Shown here one piece after another: positions 7,845-16,029 of a stretch of DNA of 23,210 nucleotides; position 1 is the first letter of the stretch; each line of letters opens with the position of its first letter. The notes under the pieces were generated by a model. It did no database searches. It saw only the letters and a list, made by a program, of their open reading frames with translations, and was not told where the DNA came from. Location: contig CBFDBT010000025.1 of NCBI GenBank assembly GCA_965603115.1, positions 1 through 23,210 of the forward strand. The letters are read 5' to 3'. The DNA comes from CBFDBT01 sp965603115 (GTDB taxonomy: Bacteria > Pseudomonadota > Alphaproteobacteria > Sphingomonadales > Kordiimonadaceae). The position numbers and the translations under genes are program-made.

Positions 7845-9265
7845 CAACAATCACTAATGAAATTCTAGATAAGCTAAAGACTGCCGTTGGTTCCAAAGGC
7901 TGGAGCATGGATGCCCATGAACTTGAGCCGCACTTAGAGGAATGGCGCGGTCGCTGGCATGGTCACACACCCATATTGCTCAAACCATCAAGCAGCATGG
8001 AAATTTCAAACATCCTGAAAATCTGCAACAAACATGGCTGCAAAATTGTACCCCAAGGCGGCAACACTGGTCTGGTTAATGGCGGTCTGCCCGATGAAAG
8101 CGGGGATGAAGTTTTACTCAGTCTAAAGCGATTTAATAAAGACATTAGCGTTGACCCCATCAACAATACTATTACCGCTGACGCTGGTGTGACTGTCACA
8201 CAATTGCAAGATGCTGCACAGGATCATGATCGCTTGTTTCCACTCTCACTGGCGAGCGAGGGCAGCTGTACGGTGGGCGGTATTGTCTCAACAAACGCAG
8301 GCGGCGTGCATGTCTTGCGCTATGGCACCACGCGCGACCTTACACTTGGGCTAGAGGCTGTGTTGCCAACAAGTGAAATTATCAGCGACCTATCTGGATT
8401 GAGGAAAGACAATACAGGCTACGACCTATCTCAACTCCTCATCGGCGCTGAAGGCACGCTTGGTATTGTCACTCGCGCTACTTTTAAGCTCTACCCCACC
8501 ATCAAACAACGCTTTGTACTAATGGTTGGCGTAGAAAACCCTATGCAGGCAACCACCCTTTTGCAAGAAGCCAAAGTCTTTGCAGGCGACCAACTCTCTG
8601 CTTTCGAACTTATACCAAACAGTGGCATCGAAATTGTTCTCAAGCATATTAACGGCACGTCCGCCCCCTTCCCAAGCCAGCCAAATTGGTTTGTATTAAT
8701 CGAGTTTGGCCTCACAGCTACAGATAATCATTTTTTAGAGCGCCTGGAAAATTGGCTGGCCCTGCAATTTGAAAACACTCTCATCATTGATGGCACACTT
8801 GCCCAAAATGAGCGCCAAGCCGAGGCCCTTTGGCATCTGCGCGAGACAATGTCAGAAGCGCAAAAGCTTGAAAGCGCCTCGATAAAACACGATATATCGG
8901 TACCCATCAGCAAAATTGATACCTTTCTCACACGAGCGGATGCAGCGATTAAAATCATCTGCCCTACCGTGCGCCCAATGCCCTTTGGCCATCTTGGTGA
9001 CGGCAATCTGCACTACAATCTCAGCCAACCTTTGGATATGAGCGCAGACCAGTTTATGGCCCTTGAAGACGCCTTTAACGAAGCCGTGCATGATGTAGTG
9101 GTGGAACTAGGCGGCAGCATATCAGCCGAGCATGGTATTGGAAAACTCAAGATAGATGAGCTCGAAAAGCGCAAAAAACCTGCTGAACTTGCCGCAATGC
9201 GCGCAATTAAAAAAGCATTAGATCCAAATGGAATCCTGAACATGGATAGAATTATTAAAGACTAA
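7841..9265 (+). CDS. FAD-linked 2-hydroxyacid dehydrogenase (GlcD/D-2-hydroxyglutarate dehydrogenase type)
   Basis: Oxidises a D-2-hydroxyacid to the 2-oxoacid with FAD. The 474-aa protein shows the PCMH/VAO FAD-binding domain with PQGGNTG (71-77), the conserved TNAGG (151-155) and IGAEGTLGIVT (201-211), then the FAD-oxidase C-terminal domain with GHLGDGNLHYN (383-393, metal/substrate histidines) and SAEHGIGK (428-435). The start ATG overlaps the Sua5 stop (ATGA) and has a strong GAGGA ribosome site inside Sua5, so the two are translationally coupled. Candidate substrates are D-2-hydroxyglutarate, D-lactate or glycolate; no GlcE or GlcF lies beside it, which makes glycolate oxidase less likely. 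The link with tRNA modification looks positional rather than functional. Confidence 0.92.
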   Translation: MTTITNEILDKLKTAVGSKGWSMDAHELEPHLEEWRGRWHGHTPILLKPSSSMEISNILKICNKHGCKIVPQGGNTGLVNGGLPDESGDEVLLSLKRFNKDISVDPINNTITADAGVTVTQLQDAAQDHDRLFPLSLASEGSCTVGGIVSTNAGGVHVLRYGTTRDLTLGLEAVLPTSEIISDLSGLRKDNTGYDLSQLLIGAEGTLGIVTRATFKLYPTIKQRFVLMVGVENPMQATTLLQEAKVFAGDQLSAFELIPNSGIEIVLKHINGTSAPFPSQPNWFVLIEFGLTATDNHFLERLENWLALQFENTLIIDGTLAQNERQAEALWHLRETMSEAQKLESASIKHDISVPISKIDTFLTRADAAIKIICPTVRPMPFGHLGDGNLHYNLSQPLDMSADQFMALEDAFNEAVHDVVVELGGSISAEHGIGKLKIDELEKRKKPAELAAMRAIKKALDPNGILNMDRIIKD

Positions 9266-9282
9266 TAAATGGATGGATAGGA

Positions 9283-9879
9283 CTAGTCAGACCCGATCAT
9301 ATTTTCGGGGTTTACACCCACCTTATCGGCGTAAAAGGCTTGAATTTCAGCCATGTCAGCTTCCATATCCCCTGTTGGGTAAAAAAGCTCGTCCCGCAGA
9401 CCCACCACCTTTTTCTCAGCGTCAAGATACGCCAGTAAAATAGGAACTTCAGCTTCAACCGCTATTCGATAAAAACCCGTTTTCCACTTCGTAACTTTCG
9501 AGCGTGTCCCCTCCGGAGCTAGACCAAGCAGCAATTCGTCGTTGGTTTTATAAAGCTCTAGAGCCTTATCTATAGCGTCTTTGGCTCGCAAGCCCGAGCG
9601 CTCAACGGGAAATCCACCAAGCCAATACATAAGCGGGCCCAAGAGACCTTTAAAAAGTGTGTCCTTGCCTAAAAACCTAGGCTCAAGCCTTTGCGTAAAA
9701 ACCATCGCTATAAATATAGGAAAGTCCCAATTGCTTGTGTGAGGCGCCGCAATCGCTAGCAATCTCTTTTCAGTCGGCAACGTACCGACAAACCGATAGC
9801 CCATAATCATAAGGAGAACACGGGATATCCAGTAAAATAGATGAATAAATATTGATTGATAGATAAGTCGGCGCGCCAC
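9283..9879 (-). CDS. PlsC-like lysophospholipid/glycerol acyltransferase
   Basis: Short (198 aa) membrane-associated acyltransferase. Motif I is HTSNWD (47-52, the HX4D catalytic pair), followed by a GGFPVERSG block (88-96) and EGTRSK (123-128, glycerol-phosphate binding block). A hydrophobic N-terminal helix at about 8-28 suggests membrane anchoring. Start is GTG at 9879 with the strong site AAGGGGGA 6 nt upstream. It converges on the FAD dehydrogenase with a 17-bp gap. The family transfers acyl chains to lysophosphatidic acid or related acceptors; the HTSNWD variant is common in small PlsC-like proteins of unknown acceptor, so the exact substrate is left open. Confidence 0.88.
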   Translation of the reverse strand: MARRLIYQSIFIHLFYWISRVLLMIMGYRFVGTLPTEKRLLAIAAPHTSNWDFPIFIAMVFTQRLEPRFLGKDTLFKGLLGPLMYWLGGFPVERSGLRAKDAIDKALELYKTNDELLLGLAPEGTRSKVTKWKTGFYRIAVEAEVPILLAYLDAEKKVVGLRDELFYPTGDMEADMAEIQAFYADKVGVNPENMIGSD

Positions 9880-9984
9880 TGGAATTCCCCCTTGGCAATC
9901 TTATATAGATAATTATAGAACTAATCAAAAAAGAAAATGGAGCAAAAAAATTAAATGCCCGCAATCCGAAGATGGCGAGCATTT

Positions 9985-10192
9985 TACTCAAAACTAAATA
10001 AATGCAACATTTGGTGTAAACACCATACTCAAAACTAAATTTAAATAATTGGTGTCTGACCCTCAGGCAAGACTCAGACACCATACTCAAAACTAAATTC
10101 TAATTGAGGGACACCAAATCTCAGGCAAGATCAGCGGCATCGCTCTAAGTTTCGAACGTTCTCACAAATCTCAGGCAAGAATTAGTGAGAAC
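9985..10192. repeat. REP/BIME-like cluster of tandem and inverted repeats
   Basis: A 58-bp unit occurs twice in tandem (10020-10077 and 10078-10135). The first 22 bp are identical (core ACTCAAAACTAAAT at 10027 and 10085, with a third core at 9986-9999), and CTCAGGCAAGA recurs at the same offset (10062-10072, 10120-10130) and a third time at 10170-10180. The last two copies share CAAATCTCAGGCAAGA. The sequence between differs. Two copies sit in hairpin loops: a 10-bp stem 10050-10059/10074-10083 and an 8-bp stem GTTCTCAC/GTGAGAAC 10158-10165/10185-10192. GGTGT and ACACC arms alternate (10013, 10020, 10051, 10078, 10111), including ATTTGGTGT/ACACCAAAT at 10009-10017/10111-10119. This fits REP-type palindromic elements or a small non-autonomous mobile element. 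Confidence 0.65.
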
Positions 10193-10266
10193 AACCTTAA
10201 CTTTGCAGATGGCGTGCCAGTATTTTTACGTAAATGATTTCAATGAGTTAGGAATATATTTCTAAT

Positions 10267-10320
10267 AGTTGTTTCAAAATGAAACAGGTTAAAAAATTAA
10301 CAACTGTCCACATTATGGAC
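10267..10320. repeat. Row of small hairpins, possible folded RNA or element end
   Basis: Three perfect stems follow each other: GTTTC/GAAAC (10271-10275/10281-10285), GTTAA/TTAAC (10288-10292/10297-10301) and GTCCA/TGGAC (10306-10310/10316-10320). An alternative 7-bp outer stem AGTTGTT/AACAACT (10267-10273/10299-10305) would enclose the first two. No T-run follows on either strand in a terminator position, and no gene reads into it directly on the plus strand. Confidence 0.4.
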
Positions 10321-10397
10321 GATTGTATCATTTTAGGACATATAGATTTATCAGATGATATTGGCACAATGCGAGAAAGCCACAATGCGCCGGTATT

Positions 10398-11540
10398 TTA
10401 TAGGGATGAGATAAGTTTCTTGAATTGTTCAATATCATAGTCATCAACCCAAAGATGGGGCGCTATCCTTAGCATTGAACCGCGAAGGCTAGCTGACACA
10501 CCGGCATCTTTAAGGCGGATCATGAGAATTTCACCCTTTTCTAACCCTACATCAACACCCAGCATGTGAGGTCCACGAAATTGATCAGGTATTGGCTTAA
10601 AACCGGCATCACAGCAAATTTGTGACAGTTGGCAATTAATATCGTTCAATGTCTCAGCAATATTCTCGATACCCCATTCACCAATTTGCCTAAAAGCCTC
10701 TTGTAGAAGCGGCATAAGAGTAAAATTAGACCGCTCACCCACGTCAAACCGTCGAGCACCGTGCTGATACTCATCCTGATAATTCACCAAGCGCGTAAAG
10801 TCCTCACTCCCTGCTCGAACAATCCAGTTTTTTTCAAGGGGCTGACCTTCATGGTGGCGTGGGGCAACATACAAAAGCCCCGTGCTATAGGGGCCAAAAA
10901 GCCACTTGTAACAAGCAGTGACAGCAAAATCTGGATCAATGAGACTAAGGTTAGTTTTCATGGCACCAAGCGACTGGGTTAAATCAAGCACCAAAGCTGC
11001 ACCATTTGCCCGCACTAAAGGTACAATTTTTTCAAGATCAATTAATGCGCCATTGGACCAATGCACATTTGGTAAGGCGGCTAGAGCCAAACGCTCCCCC
11101 ACCCTTTGCAAGCACTCCAATATAGCAGTTGTCCAATCATGATCTATTGGCTCTTTAACGGTTAAAATTTCTGCACTTCTGTCATGGGCCATCTCTTGCC
11201 ACTCATATACATTGGATGGGAACTGGCCTTCTAGCAGCAGAATGACCTCACCTTTATTAACTGTAATATTTCGGGCTGCCGTAGCGATACCATAACTGGC
11301 GGATGGGACAAAAGCGAGTGTTTCGGCACTCACGCCAAGCAGATCTCCCGCCACCGAGCGTGTTTCTTCTGTCAGGGTGAAAAAGTCTACTGGACTAAAA
11401 TTCCATGGGTGCTTAAGGCTTTCAAAGGTTGTCTTGCCAATTTCTTCCATACGCTTTGTGGCAGGCGTCATATAGGCTGCATTAAAATATATGGTATCGC
11501 GGGGGATATCAAATAGGTCTCGCTGTGATTTTAGGATCAT
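10398..11540 (-). CDS. PLP-dependent aminotransferase class-V-fold enzyme
   Basis: Fold-type I PLP enzyme of the class-V (NifS/kynureninase/isopenicillin-N epimerase-like) group, 380 aa. The N-terminal YFNAAYMTP (18-26) is the substrate-loop pattern of this class; PSASYGIATAAR (79-90) is the phosphate-binding region; LDLTQSLGA (185-193) holds D186 that contacts the PLP ring nitrogen, and CYKWLFGPYSTG (210-221) holds the Schiff-base lysine K212. No NifS-type catalytic cysteine loop is evident, so cysteine desulfurase is less likely. It is 8 bp downstream of the gamma-carbonic-anhydrase-like gene and probably cotranscribed. The reaction (transaminase, lyase or epimerase) cannot be fixed from the sequence. 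Confidence 0.88.
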   Translation of the reverse strand: MILKSQRDLFDIPRDTIYFNAAYMTPATKRMEEIGKTTFESLKHPWNFSPVDFFTLTEETRSVAGDLLGVSAETLAFVPSASYGIATAARNITVNKGEVILLLEGQFPSNVYEWQEMAHDRSAEILTVKEPIDHDWTTAILECLQRVGERLALAALPNVHWSNGALIDLEKIVPLVRANGAALVLDLTQSLGAMKTNLSLIDPDFAVTACYKWLFGPYSTGLLYVAPRHHEGQPLEKNWIVRAGSEDFTRLVNYQDEYQHGARRFDVGERSNFTLMPLLQEAFRQIGEWGIENIAETLNDINCQLSQICCDAGFKPIPDQFRGPHMLGVDVGLEKGEILMIRLKDAGVSASLRGSMLRIAPHLWVDDYDIEQFKKLISSL

Positions 11541-11548
11541 TTTGCCTC

Positions 11549-12070
11549 TTAAATAGCTTTTAAATTCTCTTTAAAGCGTTTTGCATTTTCAACATAATGT
11601 GCGGCTGACATTTTAATAAGGTCTATTTCTTCTGGAGATAACTCTCTTTTGACCGATGCGGGTGAGCCTACGATCAACACACCATCGGGAAATGTTTTGC
11701 CTTCCGTTACCAACGAATTAGCACCAACCAAACAGTGCGTGCCAATGCGCGCATGGTTTAATATCGTCGCGCCCATACCTATCAAGCTATCGTCGCCGAT
11801 CGTGCAGCCGTGCAGCATCGCTTTATGGCCTACTGTCACTCCGCTACCAATTGTAAGCGGGGCGCCAACATCAGTATGCAGCACCGAACCATCTTGAACA
11901 TTGGACTGGGCACCAACCTTTATTAGCTCATTATCCCCGCGCAAAACAGCCTGGAACCAGATACTGGAATTATATTCCAGTTCACAGTTCCCTATAACCG
12001 CGGCGGTGGGAGCAACAAAAACAGTATCTGCGTCAATTTTGGGACTGATAGTTCCTAACCCGTATAACAT
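11549..12070 (-). CDS. Gamma-carbonic-anhydrase family hexapeptide-repeat protein
   Basis: Left-handed beta-helix protein of 173 aa, YrdA/PaaY/CaiE-like. Hexapeptide turns run from about 15 to 125 (IGNCEL, IGSGVTVGH, IGDDSLIGMGA, IGTHCLVGANS). The metal-site histidines are visible at H65 (LHTD), H82 and H87 (GHKAMLHG), with R44 and D46 (LRGD) and Q59 also kept, so it can bind zinc as a trimer. Family activities include carbonic anhydrase and thioesterase; many homologues are inactive in vitro. It starts divergently from mnmC across a 127-bp spacer and leads into the class-V enzyme 8 bp later. Substrate unknown. Confidence 0.92.
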   Translation of the reverse strand: MLYGLGTISPKIDADTVFVAPTAAVIGNCELEYNSSIWFQAVLRGDNELIKVGAQSNVQDGSVLHTDVGAPLTIGSGVTVGHKAMLHGCTIGDDSLIGMGATILNHARIGTHCLVGANSLVTEGKTFPDGVLIVGSPASVKRELSPEEIDLIKMSAAHYVENAKRFKENLKAI

Positions 12071-12197
12071 GTGATCTACACTTTCAAAATTTCTAATCTA
12101 TTCTTCTGTCTATATGGAAGGAAACTGTTCCAGATATCAACTATAATTCATAATTTCTGCTGGATAATAAACAAAATTCAAACTATTGAAGGGCAGT

Positions 12198-14114
12198 ATG
12201 AGTTATAAATTTTCATCCATAAACAAAGATGCGGTCAACTGGCAAGACGGTAGCCCCGTTTCCTCGACTTACGACGATATTTATTTTTCTAAACAAGACG
12301 CTGTGGCTGAATCCACAACAACTTTTCTGGATGGTGTTGATCTTGATAGCTTATGGCAAGAACAAACCCATGTAACAATAGCAGAAACCGGTTTTGGCAC
12401 TGGCCTCAATTTTTTGTTAACTTGGCAGCGGTGGAGACAACTGGGGTCCCCCGGCAATCTCACCTATATTTCAGTAGAAGGTCATCCTTTTGATCTGGAG
12501 GCTCTGACGCTTGCCCATCAGGCGTTTCCTGAATTGTCCGAGATGGCACATGAGCTTCAGTCAAGCTGGCCACCTGCCGCATCCGGTTATCATTTGCGCC
12601 TGTTCGATAGCGGCAAGATCGCATTACTCTTGCTATTTGGAGACGCCAAAAAACAATTGAGCCAGCTACAGGCCTCAATTGATGCATGGTATCTTGACGG
12701 GTTTAGCCCTGCCAGCAACCCTGATATGTGGAATGATACAGTTTTTACACATATTGCCCGAACGGCCAAACCAGCCTGCCGCCTAGCAACCTTTACCGCT
12801 GCAGGCTTTGTAAAAAGAGGTCTGCAAGCTGTCGGTTTTGATATGGAAAAAACGCCCGGCTATGGCAAAAAGCGTGAGCGCCTTGTCGGGATTTATCACG
12901 GCAGCGATGATGGCCCTTCGTGGCAAGGTAGCGACTGGACAGCCCCACCACAAAAAACGCCCGGATCAACGCTTGTGATCGGCGCAGGTATCGCGGGCAT
13001 CAGCGTAGCGTCAGCACTAAAACGCCTAGGGCAAAAGGTCAGAATATTAGATACTCCTACATTTGATAAAGCTTCTGAAGTGCCAGTTGCCATCCTCTCC
13101 CCCCATTTACTCAAGGAAGCAACACCTCGTGCACGCTTTATCAGCAATAGCTTTAGTCATATACTTAGCCGCTCTGAGTATCAACAGACTATGCTTAAAC
13201 CAAAAGGTCTAGAGCTGCACAGCAAATCTCCTGCTGGGGCTGAGCGCCATCGCTCCCTTGCAAAATATTTAAATTGGAGCCCTGACTGGATAGAGTGGCG
13301 CGACGATCATTTAGCTCTTGATCGCAGCGGCACGATAAAAAGCAAAGAATTGCTTGCTCTACTTAGCAATGATGTTGAATGCATTGAGGGCCATGCCTCA
13401 CATTTAAAGCAATGTGACAGCGGCTGGAAAATAACATTAAGTGACGGAGCAATATTAAAAGCCGACACAGTGGTCATTGCAGCAGGCCTCAATAGCCAGA
13501 GCTTCTTGGAACTGTCCGGCGTGCCCCTTCGTGCTAACCGTGGTCAGGTCTGCCTGATAGAAGACCAAAAACTCGATCAGCCCAACAAAAAGACGCTCAG
13601 CTTTGGCGGCTATCTCAGCCCTACATTTGATCATAATGGCAAGACGATGCGGCTTTTGGGCTCTACCTTTGCTCATTGGGCTTTTAATGATCCTAAATGG
13701 AAGGTCGCCAGCGATAAAGATTATCAGCATATTCTACATCAATATATCAAAGGCATTGATGGCGCGACAGCACCCAAGATTACGTCACCAGAAACATGGA
13801 TAGGTATGCGTGCGCGAACCTTTGATAGCCTGCCCTTTGCGGGCCCTGTGCCTGATTGGGAAGATTATATGAGGGTCTTTAAACCCCTATCAAAAGATAG
13901 CTTACAGAAAATCAAGGCCGAGCCGCCCTATATTAAAGGCCTGTATGCCATTACGGGTATGGGCAGCAAAGGCTTTCAACACGGGCCACTCGCGGGTGAA
14001 GTCATCGCCTCGATGATCGCTGGCACTCCTTTACCTGTTGAAGCCGACATATTAAAATGTCTGCATCCAGCAAAGGCCGCCATTCGCTCACTTATAAGGC
14101 AGGAGTTTGACTAA
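12198..14114 (+). CDS. mnmC: Bifunctional tRNA mnm5s2U34 synthesis enzyme (MnmD methyltransferase fused to MnmC oxidoreductase)
   Basis: Completes the 5-methylaminomethyl-2-thiouridine at tRNA position 34: the oxidase half removes the carboxymethyl group from cmnm5U and the methyltransferase half methylates nm5U. The N-terminal MnmD part (about 1-240) has ETGFGTGLNF (63-72, SAM site) and YLDGFSPASNPDMW (165-178). The C-terminal DAO-type FAD part starts with VIGAGIAGISVASA (260-273) and ends with GMGSKGFQHGPLAGE. Start ATG at 12198 has AAGGG 4-5 nt upstream; a TTG at 12186 would lack a site. At 638 aa both halves are full length. A TATAAT box lies at 12142-12147, without a clear -35. It converges on the permease gene with a 5-bp gap. 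Confidence 0.93.
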   Translation: MSYKFSSINKDAVNWQDGSPVSSTYDDIYFSKQDAVAESTTTFLDGVDLDSLWQEQTHVTIAETGFGTGLNFLLTWQRWRQLGSPGNLTYISVEGHPFDLEALTLAHQAFPELSEMAHELQSSWPPAASGYHLRLFDSGKIALLLLFGDAKKQLSQLQASIDAWYLDGFSPASNPDMWNDTVFTHIARTAKPACRLATFTAAGFVKRGLQAVGFDMEKTPGYGKKRERLVGIYHGSDDGPSWQGSDWTAPPQKTPGSTLVIGAGIAGISVASALKRLGQKVRILDTPTFDKASEVPVAILSPHLLKEATPRARFISNSFSHILSRSEYQQTMLKPKGLELHSKSPAGAERHRSLAKYLNWSPDWIEWRDDHLALDRSGTIKSKELLALLSNDVECIEGHASHLKQCDSGWKITLSDGAILKADTVVIAAGLNSQSFLELSGVPLRANRGQVCLIEDQKLDQPNKKTLSFGGYLSPTFDHNGKTMRLLGSTFAHWAFNDPKWKVASDKDYQHILHQYIKGIDGATAPKITSPETWIGMRARTFDSLPFAGPVPDWEDYMRVFKPLSKDSLQKIKAEPPYIKGLYAITGMGSKGFQHGPLAGEVIASMIAGTPLPVEADILKCLHPAKAAIRSLIRQEFD

Positions 14115-14119
14115 AACCC

Positions 14120-15298
14120 TTACCCTTCATCTAGAAGGGATTCACTACCCAAATGTCGTGCGGTAAGAACGACCATAATACCCGCAGCCAACAAATTAAA
14201 AAACATTCCAGGCGCTGATATCGCAAAGTCAAATGTGCCAGTGGCTAACAATTGGCTGATTGTATTTTGATCCGCAAAAATTGGCAAGTTGGTAAGCCAG
14301 CCTTTGACACCATCATTGGCGAAAGTCGTAAAGGCAAGAAACATCATCGGTACCAGCACCAGCATACCCAAATACATCTGACCTTCTTTAAAGCTTTTTG
14401 CCCGCAAAGAAACATACATCTGCAATGCTGCTACCATAAGCACTAAAGGCATCAAGGAGAGTAAAATACCTGTTACCACATAAGGGTCTAGCACAAGCCT
14501 TATCCCGAGGCTTGCCAACTGCGAACTGGCCAGCACTATACTACAACAAACTGTGACTATTAATGTGCAAAGAAAGCCAAAAAATGCTGCGACTAGCCAT
14601 TTTCCTGTTGCCAGAGCAAAGGCCTGAACGGGTTGCGCCAAAAGTGGCTGCAAACTATCCCGCTCACGCTCGCCGGCCATTGTATCAAGCGCAATGCTCA
14701 TACTGCCATAAAAAGGTGCCATCAAAAACAGCATCAGGAACATATAAGCCATACTTTTTGCCTTAGCGCCAGAAGCCGACAGATCAAATTTGTTCACAAC
14801 AAAAGGAATTGTAATCATCGGAGAAACACCATGTTCGACTAAACGGCTTTCTGCCACTACTTGCCCATACCCTCTTAGAGCATATTCTAACGCTTTAACT
14901 GCAATGCGCTGCACATCTTTTCCCATATCCGCATAAACATAAATTTTTGCAGGCATGCGAGCTTGATAATTATCGGCAAAGTCTTGGTCTAATACCACAA
15001 GCGCTTGAGCGCCTTGCGTCGTGGTGGGCAAATTACCCTTTAAGGTTACCTCTTTATCTAAATTGACGGTAAAACCCCTATTCTCAAGATGTGTGACTAT
15101 GTCCGGCGCAAACTCAGACCCTACTATGGAAATCACAGGCAACTCAGCGTCTTTAACCTTGTCGGCTACCATCCATAAAACCCCTGCCATCATCGTAGGG
15201 CTAAGAAGCGCAAAAGCGAGAATGGCCAAGAGCGCACGGTGGTCTCGCCAACTATCTTTCCACTCCTTCTTAAACACACTTTTAATCTGAGACATCAT
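14120..15298 (-). CDS. ABC transporter permease, NatB/ABC-2 type
   Basis: Integral membrane permease of 392 aa. One N-terminal transmembrane helix (about 22-46) is followed by a long extracytoplasmic segment (about 50-185) and then a cluster of five or so helices: about 187-209, 230-258, 274-299, 308-330 and 366-384. The loop DTMAGERERDSLQPLL between helices 2 and 3 is the conserved coupling region of NatB-like ABC-2 permeases. Its start overlaps the ATPase stop by 4 bp, so the two form one exporter as a dimer of each. NatAB of Bacillus exports sodium; other members export drugs or peptides, so the cargo is open. It is the last gene of a three-gene unit with a secreted hydrolase. Confidence 0.9.
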   Translation of the reverse strand: MMSQIKSVFKKEWKDSWRDHRALLAILAFALLSPTMMAGVLWMVADKVKDAELPVISIVGSEFAPDIVTHLENRGFTVNLDKEVTLKGNLPTTTQGAQALVVLDQDFADNYQARMPAKIYVYADMGKDVQRIAVKALEYALRGYGQVVAESRLVEHGVSPMITIPFVVNKFDLSASGAKAKSMAYMFLMLFLMAPFYGSMSIALDTMAGERERDSLQPLLAQPVQAFALATGKWLVAAFFGFLCTLIVTVCCSIVLASSQLASLGIRLVLDPYVVTGILLSLMPLVLMVAALQMYVSLRAKSFKEGQMYLGMLVLVPMMFLAFTTFANDGVKGWLTNLPIFADQNTISQLLATGTFDFAISAPGMFFNLLAAGIMVVLTARHLGSESLLDEG

Positions 15299-16029
15299 AA
15301 GCTTTCTCCCTCATCTAACGCAGTGAGGGCAACAAAAGCATCCTCAAGCGTTTTTTCACCTGAATGGGCTACCAATGCCTTGGACGTCCCCTCAGCAACA
15401 ATGCGGCCTTCGGCCATCATCACAATATGGTCAGACAATATCTCTACTTCAGCCATGACATGAGAGGACATCAATATACAGTGCCCTTTGGCTTTAAGGT
15501 CTAACAGAAGGTCCCTCACCATGCGCACACTCGTTACATCTAAGCCGCGGGTTGGCTCATCAAGGACAAAATTTTTCGGCTTATGCATCAAGGACCTAGA
15601 TAGAGCTACTTTCATTCTTTGTCCCTGGCTAAAGCCTTTGGTGCGACGGTCTAATATATCCTGCATATGTAATAGCTCGACTACCTCATCTATGGCCTTG
15701 TCCAACAAGGACCCGTATAGACCGTGCAATTCAGCAAAATAAATAAGATGTTCCCTAGTAGTCAATCGCTCATACAAACCAAATTTATCTGGAAATACGC
15801 CAAGACTTTTTTGAGCCGTTACGGGGTCATCCTCTACGTGAACACCGTCTATTATTACCTTGCCCTCTTGGGGGTGAAGAAGACCTGTGATGGCTCGAAA
15901 GGTAGTCGTTTTACCAGAGCCATTGGCACCAAGAAGCGTTGTGATCGATCCATTTTCAGCTTTAAAAGAGGCATGATCAACCGCAAGAACTTTACCAAAC
16001 GACTTTTTAATATTTTCAACAAGGATCAT
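15295..16029 (-). CDS. ABC transporter ATP-binding protein, NatA-like
   Basis: Cytoplasmic ATPase of 244 aa that powers the adjacent permease. Walker A GANGSGKTT (34-42), signature FSQGQ (133-137; SQGQ in place of the usual SGGQ, common in NatA-like proteins), Walker B NFVLDEP (153-159), D-loop GLD (162-164) and H-loop H190. The Q-loop segment VFPDKFGLYERLT lacks the glutamine and has the DxxGLY form often seen in this exporter group. ATG with AGGAG 7 nt upstream; 4-bp overlaps with the hydrolase upstream (16026-16029) and the permease downstream (15295-15298) show a single coupled transcript. Cargo unknown. Confidence 0.92.
   Translation of the reverse strand: MILVENIKKSFGKVLAVDHASFKAENGSITTLLGANGSGKTTTFRAITGLLHPQEGKVIIDGVHVEDDPVTAQKSLGVFPDKFGLYERLTTREHLIYFAELHGLYGSLLDKAIDEVVELLHMQDILDRRTKGFSQGQRMKVALSRSLMHKPKNFVLDEPTRGLDVTSVRMVRDLLLDLKAKGHCILMSSHVMAEVEILSDHIVMMAEGRIVAEGTSKALVAHSGEKTLEDAFVALTALDEGESL

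Larger units (their letters stand above)
9880..10397. other. 518-bp gene-free region holding a repeat cluster
   Basis: The longest stretch without a gene. It is AT-rich. The left part (9880-9984) shows only AT-rich sequence and the ribosome site of the acyltransferase. The middle (9985-10192) holds tandem and inverted repeats, 10201-10260 shows nothing recognised, 10267-10320 carries consecutive hairpins, and CACAATGCG occurs twice at 10365-10373 and 10381-10389. Possible reading frames across it have no recognisable protein features and cover the repeats, so I do not call a gene. Confidence 0.7.

Noticed and set aside
9770..10090. Minus-strand open frame of 106 codons across the acyltransferase start and the repeat cluster.
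   Set aside because: It overlaps the real acyltransferase start with its strong ribosome site, covers the repeats and has no recognisable protein pattern.
10115..10180. CAAATCTCAGGCAAGA resembles the conserved TCTCAGGCAAAAGGAC part of glycine riboswitches.
   Set aside because: The other conserved parts (GGAGAGA and CCGAAGGGGCAA-type segments) are missing, the motif recurs in hairpin loops of a repeat cluster, and no plus-strand glycine gene follows; the next plus-strand gene is mnmC at 12198.
10365..10389. Direct repeat CACAATGCG twice, 16 bp apart, just downstream of the class-V enzyme gene.
   Set aside because: It is short, forms no hairpin and has no associated element boundary; it could be chance.
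12118..12147. GGAA-ACTG-TTCC and TATAAT between the gamma-carbonic-anhydrase-like gene and mnmC.
   Set aside because: The palindrome arms are only 4 bp, and no -35 box lies at 16-18 bp from the TATAAT, so I do not call a promoter or operator.
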